Shown piece by piece: positions 44,503-53,739 of a stretch of DNA of 64,000 bases. The DNA is from Gnetum montanum. Taxonomy: Eukaryota > Streptophyta > Gnetopsida > Gnetales > Gnetaceae. The translations under genes were made by a program, and so were the position numbers. Below the pieces are notes generated by a model. The model saw only the letters and a program-made list of their open reading frames with translations, did not search any database and had not been told where the DNA came from. The stretch spans positions 311,079 to 375,078 of the forward strand of contig MNCI01017909.1 in NCBI GenBank assembly GCA_015680685.1, in the 5' to 3' direction. Numbering within the stretch: the stretch's first letter is position 1; each line of letters opens with the position of its first letter.

Positions 44503-44625
44503 TCTTCTCCAGCAATTTTTGCATCTTTCAACACGGCAAAGAATCCAGGACCGTCAGGGTGTTCAATTTTGTCTCTGAACACCACCATTCTATAATTTGT
44601 CCTCCTCTGTACACTCGGGCACTTA

Positions 44626-44880
44626 GCGCATCAATAAAATTGGTGTTGTATCATGTGTGTTGTAATAAAAAGCCCATACCTTCCAAATTGTAGAGGAACT
44701 CAAGGATGAGTTTTTACTCTCGTGGGGGTATGATGAAGCACTAAACAGTTGATGCGTCAACTAGGCTATGTATACAGGGCCCTNCGAGTAAAAACTCATC
44801 CTTGAGTTCCTCTACAATTTGGAAGGTATGGGCTTTTTATTACAACACACATGATACAACACCAATTTTATTGATGCGCN
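44626..44880. other. Inverted assembly artefact between two Ns
   Basis: 44786-44879, bounded by N at 44784 and 44880, is the exact reverse complement of 44626-44719 (94 bp, identical). It replaces the stretch of 3' LTR that should lie between GGGCCCT and TTGTAGCAAAGC. Perfect identity in an element whose LTRs differ by 8% points to faulty gap filling. Confidence 0.88.
44697..44730 (+). promoter_or_regulatory. Polypurine tract and pre-LTR block, element 3
   Basis: GAACTCAAGGATGAG, then CTCTCGTGGGGGTA directly before the LTR start at 44731. It matches the block of element 1 (2707-2743). Confidence 0.82.
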
Positions 44881-45604
44881 ATTGTAGCAAAGCTTTTGCA
44901 GTTTGTTTCCACGAGAGTTAGAATATTTTCCAAGTGCCTATAGTAGGTGTAAGAAAGGTTTCCGGCTCTTTATTCAAGCGTTGATGCACCTGAGCCCATT
45001 GGCATGAACATCAATAAAGACAAGCTTTTCAAGCATTTCTTGCAGCAATTGGACTTAGTCATTTCATGCATTTAATAGTTTAATATTTCTATGCTTTAAC
45101 AATTCCTTAAGTTTCCATTGTTGTTATTTTAATTGCTATTGCTCTTTTATAGTTCATAGAAATCATAAGTATGACCATCTTGGACGTAAACCCAACACTT
45201 GGCAACCCAGTGACACTTAACGTTTGGTAACCCAGTAGTGGTTAGGGGATGCTCAGGATGTGCACGAAAGATGGGATCGGATACTTATGCTAGGAAGAAT
45301 TAAGATATAGATTAGGATAGTTATAGATTACCTAATATTCTATTCCTTACTTTCCATTCCAAGAATTAGACACTAGAAGATAAAGTGAAAAAGCCATAAA
45401 AAATCATTTACCTCAATCTCACTTAACCATCGCAATCAAAACATCACAAGTGAGGTTGAGAAGACAACGATCGTTCTAACACAAGGTTTTGCGGGTTAGG
45501 GTCTAGTGTATGCAAAGTGCTTACAGTTTATGGAATTCGACCGAGTTGCGTGTGAATGCCCGTGATTCGCATAGTTGGGCGTAGGTGTACCTAGCCACTC
45601 ATTA
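44731..45604 (+). repeat. 3' LTR of element 3
   Basis: TGATGAAGCACTAAACAG...CACTCATTA; the final TCATCA has decayed to TCATTA. The CpG-rich U3 block is partly lost in the gap at 44784-44880. AATAAA lies near 45013. It is colinear with the 5' LTR elsewhere. Confidence 0.9.
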
Positions 45605-46622
45605 GTTGGCAAGGCAAATCACTTGAAAAACAAGATTGTCTTGTTAGATTTGTTTTGACTATTGTTATAAAGTTTGAGCCAATAGTGTAAGGTTCTAAGG
45701 CTTCTAGATTATCAGTTCTGATAAGCAGATCATAGGATCTCATCTCACAGTGAAGAACTGTAAGCTTGATGATCTTCCCATTAGGAAATCTAATTGGAAT
45801 CTTTGTTTTATATTGGCTTCCTATCTTTTAAGTGTTGAATCTAATATAAGTCTTTGGGCTTTCTTCCCAAAGATGGGTAGGTATAATGTGTCATTTAGCT
45901 AAGGCTACTTCAACCCCTGAGTCTATTAATGCATCTATAAGATAGGCTTTATAGTGTTTTATTTTAATAAATAAAGTACATATAGGCAAACTAGCTCTAG
46001 CTTGGTTATTGGTACTTACTACTACAATAGGCATTGCTTGAGTTTCTTCTTGATACTATTGTCACTAGAAATTTTCTTCTATTCTCTCTAGTTCAATTTC
46101 TTGAATAACCATTTGGATGAATCTCTTTAATTGTTGGATGCATTGTGTTCACTTTAAAGATTCATCTAATTTAGGTAGTTGGAATTCCAAAGAATGCAAG
46201 TCTTCTTCCTCTTGTTGCTCTTCATTTTGTTCTCCCCATTCATCAAGTAGTGGTTGGAAATCTAGGAATTAGAACCATTGTTCTTCTATAATCATGTGTT
46301 GTTCAGCAAGTTCTCTCTCTTTGTCTACAATTTGTTGGTTAGGTGCCATGATGTAATTGATTTTGTTGATCAGGAGTTTTGCCTTTTCTTTCTTTAGTTT
46401 ATCCATCTATTGTTGAAGCATATGATATCTTGAAACTTTTTAAACATGATCTAAAGAGTTATGGTCTAGTGTGTTCATGGAACATACATAATAATCTTCT
46501 TCATCATTGTTGTCAATAGAATCGTTGTCCATATCATAATTAGAATCACTAATAATATAATCTAAGTACTCATTTGATTCTATTATGGTATCTCTTGGTT
46601 CAAATGCAATATTTTCATTAAT
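45605..46622 (-). mobile_element. Pararetrovirus copy B, fragment 1b (protease side)
   Basis: Continues fragment 1a after the gypsy insertion and matches about 28545-29553 of copy A. It contains the protease active-site block ALIDSGVEVALAK (minus, near 45920-45885), better preserved than in copy A, and the acidic stretch between zinc knuckle and protease (46560-46440, ending CSMNTLDHNSLDHV). Confidence 0.85.
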
Positions 46623-47331
46623 TTCAAGTCCAACGAGAAGGGTTTTCTCCTGATTGTTCATTGAGAAGCTTTCTATCTTAGGCCAATTTTTTATAAAACC
46701 TTGAGACATAATTGATACAACCTAGGAAGCATTGTAATTGAGTTTTATCTATGATATCATCAAGGAAGTTTCAGATGTAATATGTAAGGCTACAAAGCTG
46801 TTAACCCATTTTGGATTTCGAACCTTAAAAACTAGATAGAATGTTAAGCAATTGTCATCTTTGTGGAAGAGAGGACTAACCCATTTTCATCAACTAATTA
46901 TTTGAAAATTTGGAAATGTTCTATATGTTGTTGTGAGTTCTTACTCATGGTAAGAGTATCATTAATATATACTAAAATAAAAGGATACTTACTAAAGATA
47001 TATACATTTAGCAATTTTCATAACAAATGGTAGTACAGTCCATTCATATAAGGCTCCAGGTATAGTAAAAATTATTTTCCATGTCTTCTGATTGGACTTG
47101 AATTTGTTAGAATCCTAATTGTAAATCAAAGTTCAAGTACACATTAGTTTGTAATAGTATCTGAGAAGGATAATCTTTATTTGGATTAGGATGCTATACT
47201 GGCTTGATCAAGTCATTTAAAGTCTTGAAGTTTACTACTAGCCTTTTCTTCCCTTGACCTTGTTCGACTCTTTTATTTACATAGCAAGTGGCAAAGGCAA
47301 ACATACTATTACTAAGTTGAATAAGTCTTCA
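46623..47331 (-). mobile_element. Pararetrovirus copy B, fragment 2 (RT side)
   Basis: Matches about 27560-28275 of copy A, the RT domain, in the same orientation but on the wrong side of fragment 1. The join at 46622/46623 lies in a shared TTTTCA-type stretch. The outer ends of fragments 1 and 2 correspond to points only about 30 bp apart in copy A. Confidence 0.82.
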
Positions 47332-48115
47332 CTATAATGCACCGAGTACAATGCTACATAATACTTTACTTTTAAAAATCCACTTTTGTGTGACAACTAT
47401 CCTATTGTAACACACTAAGCATGATGTCTTAGTGGAGTCCTTGGTGTAACACATTAGTCATAGTGCTCAAGAGGCCTTAGGCCCCAACTATATATACGTG
47501 TGTGTAATTAGCAGATTTCCTAACGTGAGAGGATCAACTCTCTTAGTATTTATTTTGCCTGTTTTATGTTTGTTTTGCAGATTTGTTAATAAGAGGTTGG
47601 GCTTTAAGATTTTCCAAGCACCTTCAATTCTGTTATCCTAATGAAAATCAATTGGTGACTCTTGTACAATGGAAAGAAAGTTATGAATGGGGTTCATTCA
47701 TGACCTCTCAATGGCTTCTCCTCCTTCCAAAGTTCTCTTAGTAACAATAATGGCTTCTCCTCCTTCCAAAGTTCTCTTAGTAACAGTCCATGCCAGATTT
47801 TCTAATCCAAACCCAAATCAATGCATTAGAACCTGCACTGCCTCTGAGCTCCACAACATACATTTTTCTTCCTCTCCACACGCTTTTAATTGGCCTAGGT
47901 ATCAACCATCCCCCTTTCATGTTTATAAAATTGAATTCAACCCTTGGATTCTCCCTAGTGAGAATTTATGGGAATGGTGCAGTCTATTTGGACACACCCC
48001 TATGTGCTACCATTCCTACTAAGGGCCAATGGGATTCACCGCCCACGCTCAAAATGTGGCATTTTCGGCTAACCTTTACTGGCAAGTTATACCCCCAATA
48101 AACTAGCAATTTGAA
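47332..48115 (+). mobile_element. Pararetrovirus copy C, deleted and inverted
   Basis: Opposite orientation to copies A and B. 47340-47491 is promoter-like (TAACACACTAAGC-type repeats and CAACTATATATACGTGTGTG). It is joined directly to the last codons of RNase H (LADFL...QLS, 47491-47535), followed by the short intergenic region (47536-47690, matching 27130-26954 in reverse) and the ORF after pol. Everything between promoter and the end of pol is missing. Confidence 0.8.
47687..48110 (+). pseudogene. ORF after pol, copy C
   Basis: Open from 47687 to 48022. Its first codons include two tandem copies of a 13-codon unit, each starting at an ATG (47711 and 47750; MASPPSKVLLVT in each). The frame continues with ASELHNIHFSSSPHAFNWPR, then FHVYKIEFNPW and EWCSLFGHTPMCYHS; after a frameshift LYWQVIPP-like sequence reaches about 48110. 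It is the counterpart of 20490-20150 in copy A. Family unknown; the position corresponds to caulimovirus ORF VI. Confidence 0.65.
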
Positions 48116-49338
48116 AAATACACAATCAAGTTGAATTTATGGGTTTGCTGAGGTATCCATAGTAGTGGGTCGGTTAGTTCTGATGTATGAAGGATAAAGA
48201 TATTATACAATAATCATGCAATCCTATGGATATATAATTAGGGAATTCTGTGCATTTGTACACTTTTGTTTATAATCTATATTAACAAATTCTTCTGAGA
48301 AAAAGTTATTCTGTAAACTGTTATGGTCTCCCAAATTTTAATGTAGGGTAAGGTTCTTTACGTGAAAATCCAAGGTCATAGGTTCAATTCCAGTAGGCAA
48401 CTAGTTATGGACAAGTTCTGGAAAAGGAAATCTGAAACTGATATAGTCCAAATTCAAAAGGTCTCAATATACAAATTTGATGATTACATTCAGTACTACT
48501 TGTGTACATTTAATTTGAGCTTCAGTAAATACAGAAAGCCAAACATATTAAAGACAGTTTGTCGGTTAAAGTTTTTATTTCCATATGTTCCATTCACCTC
48601 AACAACCGCAATTTAACAGTTTTAAAAGCATCTTTGCAGCAGAACATTCAGCCACTAAAAATTTCTAAAAGCTTTTGAGACCATACACTTCCGCTACAGT
48701 AACATAAGGTCATAAGGGTCATCACCTGAAGGTTCACACTATACTTAACATATTTCAATAAAACCCTGCCTGATTCAGAATAAAAATAAATAATGCTTAT
48801 CTGTCTTAAGGGACAAATAATGTTCAATATAGGTTGTAATTTGTATTATGATACCACGAATGAAAGAGCACTGTACAATTTTATGCAAAAATCCTGAGAC
48901 CCAAGAATGCCTACATTTGAGATACTCTGCAAAAAATTTAGGCATACAAACAGGACCTTGCACATTATGGCAATAAGCTGAACATCAACGTTACATGTAA
49001 AAATTCATACAGCTTCAAAGTATAACTGCAATGCATTTTGAATCTTAGAAGGCAAGAGGAAACAAACATCTGGAGTTGCTGCTTGTGTCGAATATGTATG
49101 GAAAATGCCATGAATGTTACGCTCAAAGCATACAATCTCTATTTCCACAATACTCCATAGATATCATCTCAACATAAAAGAACTATCAAAATGCTTGCAA
49201 TCTTCCAGATTTTAAGTCTCTGGTTCTACAATTAAGAAAGTCCACAATCGCATTAGTTGTATAAGCAGCACAGGGAAATGTAAAATATGAAACCAGAGGC
49301 TAGGATAAATTGAAAAACTCAATGGTTGTACTCTAAAT
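48116..49338. other. Low-repeat region downstream of ADA2 exon
   Basis: No retroelement similarity seen. It lies just 3' (minus strand) of the ADA2 SWIRM exon and could hold 3' UTR or a last intron. No clear further coding exon. Confidence 0.35.
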
Positions 49339-49430
49339 CTAAATTTTATCACTAATAAAATCATGTATACATTTGTTCGTTAAAAAAAGCAGAATTTTAG
49401 AAAAGAAAAGCTTAAGTCCACGTCTCTTAC

Positions 49431-49617
49431 CCTGAATAAGATTTCTTCTCAAAAGAAATTCGAACAACCTATCAACTTTGTTTGGATCAATTTTAAACCG
49501 CTCATATGCATCTGATCTCTTCACAGGGGATCCCCTTAAAGACCCAAGCATAAGCTCCTCCTTCATTTTCAGATACTGGGTAGGATGGAATCTGTTCTGA
49601 AAACAGAGATCTCTTTC
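49431..49617 (-). CDS. ADA2: Transcriptional adaptor ADA2, exon with SWIRM-type domain
   Basis: ADA2 is a nuclear subunit of the SAGA-type histone acetyltransferase complex that partners GCN5. This exon encodes ERDLCFQNRFHPTQYLKMKE, then GSPVKRSDAYERFKIDPNKV and DRLFEFLLRRNLIQ, the C-terminal SWIRM-type domain of plant ADA2. Acceptor: ATATGGCAG|GAAAGAG (exon starts at 49617). A donor-like CAGG|GTAAGAG ends it at 49431; alternatively it is the last exon, reading on to a stop at 49339 with about 28 extra residues. The frame is free of stops and in phase with the exon at 57675-58007. Unlike its surroundings it looks intact. Confidence 0.82.
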
Positions 49618-50039
49618 CTGCCATATGCCAAAATCTTTCAATCATGGATTTCATTTCCAATTGAAACACCAGCATAAGCATTGACAAACCAAGCAGTGTG
49701 TTTGTTTTGAACGATGAAATTGTAGACTGCTCATATTTCTCCACTTCAAACAAAGTAAGCTCATCATTCAAGAAGAAATTGATAATGCAAACATGAAATC
49801 CATGAACGTGTGACAAGTGAAAAATAATATAATTTAAGATATTATACGAAATGTTAAATATGTGTCCTTAAAAATACAAGAATTGTTTGTGGAGGGTACT
49901 ATTTTGAGTATGAACACTTTTGTAACCTTCATGTCATGCATAAGGAACACATCATTATTATCCTAGCTGTATCCCAACAAAATCAGATCAGCTACAAGAG
50001 GAAGTCACACGAGGAGACAAGGATCGATCATCTTCCCTC

Positions 50040-50310
50040 AACCTTGGACGCGGCCCAAATGTTCATGCAAAGAGCAGGCCAAGTTTAGAACTCAGCCTCC
50101 AGCCAGTCCAGACATCCAAGGCCAGAGCTCAAACGTTCTAGTTGTGGATGTTCAAGGTCTTAGGCTGGACATCCCAGTTGTGGACATCCAAGCGTCCAAG
50201 CTGAACATCCAAGCAGAGCTTGTGCAGATGATAGGGTGGACACCCTAGCTTGTTCTAGATGTCTAGCTTGAAACTCAGCCTTCTTAGTGTGGACGTCCAA
50301 GCCTTGAATA
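50040..50310 (+). repeat. GGACATCC-repeat block, probable copia U3
   Basis: About ten GGACATCC, GGACGTCC or GGATGTCC-like motifs in 270 bp, followed by CTATATAGGAAGC (TATA-like, 50406-50418). The copia-type LTRs at 20518 and 25849 carry similar GACATC clusters in U3, and the gag at 52877 is of the same lineage. Confidence 0.55.
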
Positions 50311-51639
50311 GGATGTCCTAGGTAGCCATTGGAGGAAATACAAATGTTGTTTCTAGCTGTCTCCTTAGCTCCAGTTTGAAGCAGAAAACTTGCATGTTGC
50401 AAAAACTATATAGGAAGCACCCAGATCTATTTTTTTAAGGCAAGCAAAGAACTCCATAGAACAATCATTGAGATTCAAGCATTGGATTGGTTCTTGGCTA
50501 ACATCTGCAAGCTATTGGAGGTTTGATTTGGGAGTTGTACCACCATCGCTACAGTGTTTGATTGTTTAGATCCATTGTTCATTATTTCATTGTTAGAAAT
50601 AGTGTGAATGCATGCTCCTAACTCCTCCATCCATGTTTAATTTGATGTTGAGTAGAGTACGATGTAATGGTAGTCTTTCCTTTGATATAATAGGTGTTAT
50701 AAGTGTGCTTGTATGAAGAAAAAGGGTCTTAGAAAGTTAGAGACTGAGAAAATTTCAAAAAAGAGTAAGAAGGGGCTAAGAGCCCTCAAGTGTGGCCCAT
50801 GCTCCAAGAGGTAAAATCCTCACTAAAAAAAAGTATAAATATGGGTGAACCGCTCCCATTGTAACTTGTCTTACTTTTGCATTTCAGTTAAAGTGAATAA
50901 AAGCTCTCCCTTCCTTCAATTCTTCAATGTTCTTATGCAAGTTGTGTGTGTGCTTGGGAAAGCTCTCCTAGTTTTCCCCATTTCTTCTTTCTTGCATTCT
51001 TTAGGATGGCCATCTCAATTTGAGGAATGAATCCATTCTCAAGGGTGCTTCTCCCAAGTTCTCTCAAGATTTTCTTTCATAGTTTCTCACAATTTCATGC
51101 CTTCTCTCATATTTCTTACATGCATGTTTCAATTACAAGTTCTCTCAAATATCTAAAGTTAAATATATGTTTGCTCATATTTCTAGTAAAGTTTGGAAGA
51201 ATTTAGAACTGCATTCATGCTTTAATTCAAGGGATTCACTGTCCTTTTTCAAATTTAAGTTTATTTTCATGTTCTTGTTCAGGGGTTTCAGCAATTTTAT
51301 GTAAATCTGATGTAAAAGCACATCTCTCTCTCTGCATGTGCTTATTTCAAGCTTCTTTAGTTTGTGGGAGTCTGTTCTTAGGTTTCTCTCATGTTTATAT
51401 CAGCATCCAAAGTCATTTAGAAGTGAAATTAAGAGTTTGTGCATGTTGATGGTGGTTTTGTGCTTTTAGCACATACAGGTTGAATTCAAGTCTCAATTTA
51501 TGGTTATTTCCTAATTCAAGCTAGCCTCACCATGTTTGGAGGCTATGAATCATGTTGCTAGTCTTGGTTTCTGAAGTTTGACCCTCAGATTTGCTTAATG
51601 TGTCACCAAATTTTAGTTTTGGTGTCATTCTCTATTTCT

Positions 51640-52080
51640 TGTAAGACCACGAGTTCACCACAATTTGTGGTATACACAGATATTTCCGGATGACCATGAC
51701 CTTAACACAACTCGTGGTGAGAATCACAACCTGTGGTGTTTGACCACTTCTTTACCACAACCCATGGTGCACAACCATGACTATACGATGACTCACAGTC
51801 CACTTGTGGCCTAAGTTTCTATAATCTCACAACCCATGGGCAAATTTGAAATACAGAGGAGGTATCACGAAGGCTAGAACATCTACCAGAACCAGACCAC
51901 AACTTGTGGCCAGCTAATGGCATCCTCAACATTCATTTTTCTCTGTTTCAAACAAACCATGACCCATGGTGAGCTTGTGGTATTACATCATGACTTGACC
52001 ACAACTTGTGGTTAGCTACCACGACCCATGGTAAGATACCACGAACAAGCTGCAACTCATGGTGGCTAAAATTGACCTCA
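51640..52080 (+). repeat. Cluster of CCACAA(N)TTGTGG palindromes
   Basis: At least ten imperfect copies of ACCACAANYYRTGGT, for example the perfect ACCACAATTTGTGGT at 51657-51671, within about 430 bp. It looks like a repeat-rich U3 or enhancer region of an unidentified element. Confidence 0.6.
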
Positions 52081-52286
52081 ATGAAGCTGAAATTTCTGCA
52101 GCAGCAAGATCAGAGGTACCTTATTCCCTGGTCGACCTTTGACATGATTTGGATGGTATACCACCATCACTAAATGCTTCTCCTAGGGTTTGATTGTTTA
52201 GATCCATTATTCATGTGTGGATCTAAACCATGGATGTTGTTTCATTGCCCTAGCATGAACTAGATTGGTGTATATTTGATTTTGGG

Positions 52287-52329
52287 AATATATATATATA
52301 TATATATATCTCTCTCTCTCTCTCTCTCT
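52287..52329 (+). repeat. (TA)n(TC)n microsatellite
   Basis: About 11 TA units directly followed by about 10 TC units. Confidence 0.95.
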
Positions 52330-52639
52330 TCTTCCTATTGTATTTCTTTTGAGCTCTGTGAAGCATAGATCATCTCTATGGGAAGATCTGCATTGGAACC
52401 CTAACGAGTTCAAGTGTTTGGCACTTTGTATCAATCCTAAGGGGCTTGTGGGTGTATCCTACAGTAGCATCATTCTTTTTTGGATTTGACAAACAAATGA
52501 AAATGGAAGGGCAATGAGGAGAAGTCACTTGCACAACCACCTCTTTTCGATGGCGCTAATGATGCCTTTTGAAAAGGTTGGGTGCAAACATACATAGAAT
52601 CTTTTGAGTAGAAATGTGGTAAAGTGTTGTTGATGGATA

Positions 52640-53530
52640 TACAACATCGGCAAAGAAGCAATCAAATCGAGATGAAGATGACAAGAAGGCCTTCATGAGT
52701 AATTCAAAAAATAGAAATGTCATAGCTTCTACCTTGACACAAGAGGAGTACAACTAAGTCAGCCATTGCAAGACAGCCAAGGAAGTTTTGGATACCTTGG
52801 AAGCAACCTATGAAGGTACCAAAGTGTCAAGAAATCAAAATTACTTTTGTGGTTAAATTAGTTTAAGAATCTCAGAATGAGAAATGATAAAAGGATTCAT
52901 CAGTACTACTTCAATTGGGTACATGATCTTGTTAGTTCCATTAGAGGGATAGGTCAAGAACTTTCTGAAAGCAAAGTTGTTTACAAAATTATTAGAACTT
53001 TGAATCTTAAATACAAGATGAAGACTGTTACCATGGAAGAGGTAAGAGATTTTGATACTTTAAAATTTGAGAAACTCCAAAGTACTCTTATTGCTTATGA
53101 GATGACTTTAGTTGAGGAAGGAGTCCTCAAAGATGATCCTATCACCCTCTCCTCAAATCAAGCAATAGCTGACAAAAGCAAAAAGTCACAAAGTGAGACC
53201 TCCCTATATAGTGGTAATAATTATCTTGATGATCTGAAGCTGACACTGCTTACCAAAAGAGTTAGTAGGATGATCACTAACCAACTTAAGAAAGAAAGAG
53301 AAAGAAGAAGAAACATGCAGCCAAGAGGTAAGTCCTCTAGTAAGGTATCAAGACCCACTTCCTTCGTAGATATTATGAATAATATTTGCTGGGTATGCCA
53401 TGGGCAAGGACATCTTGCCTTGAAATGTCCAAGTGCCAAAAGGTTGCCAGATGAAGTCAAACTAAAGAAAAAAAGGATAATCCCTTGCTAGCAAATGGGA
53501 TAAAGAAGAAGAAGTTAGTGAGATAGAAGT
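52640..53530 (+). pseudogene. Copia-type gag fragment in ADA2 intron
   Basis: NRNVIASTLTQEEYN, AKEVLDTLEATYEG, then a 204-codon open stretch (52877-53491) with RIHQYYFNWVHDLVSSIRGI, KIIRTLNLKYK, FEKLQSTLIAYEMTLVEEGV, a basic region and the canonical zinc knuckle CWVCHGQGHLALKC. This is a UBN2-type gag, closely related to that of the copia-type element at 24240-25640. Past about 53720 the sequence changes to LINE; no copia pol follows. Possible 5' LTR material lies at 50040-52450, but no clear primer site was found. Confidence 0.82.
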
Positions 53531-53739
53531 GGAGGAAGGTGACACCTTCAACACTCACCTTGCATGCATGGCTATAGCTTCCTCACCGCAAGAAAATAAT
53601 GGCAACTTAAGCAAAGAAGAAGAGACAGGCACCATCAAAGAAAGGCATGAATGTCTTAAGCAAAATTTTGAAAAATCACAACAGATTTGTTTTAGGTTTA
53701 AAAGCAAATCAATGTGATGTTTAACTATGGTTAAGCACA

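Larger units (their letters stand above)
32081..45604 (+). mobile_element. Ty3/gypsy element 3 (Athila/Tat-like) with ORF3, complete
   Basis: Full-length: 5' LTR 32081-32972, tRNA-Asp-type primer site, gag, protease, RT, RNase H, integrase, spacer, a 951-codon ORF3, polypurine tract and 3' LTR 44731-45604. Flanks TTTGG (left) and GTTGG (right) match at 4 of 5 bases and are the likely target duplication. The flanking sequences join into one continuous pararetrovirus segment when compared with 28306-29553, which proves the insertion. LTRs differ by about 8% over ~165 bp compared by eye. Two assembly gaps affect it (34569; 44784-44880). Confidence 0.93.

Noticed and set aside
44785-44879. Large perfect palindrome with 44626-44719
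   Set aside because: Bounded by Ns and 100% identical in an old element; assembly artefact is the better explanation.
50545-52215. Similar ~60-bp stretches (TTTGATTGTTTAGATCCATT) at 50565 and 52187, possible LTR ends
   Set aside because: No TG/CA ends, primer site or further alignment could be fixed, so no element was called.
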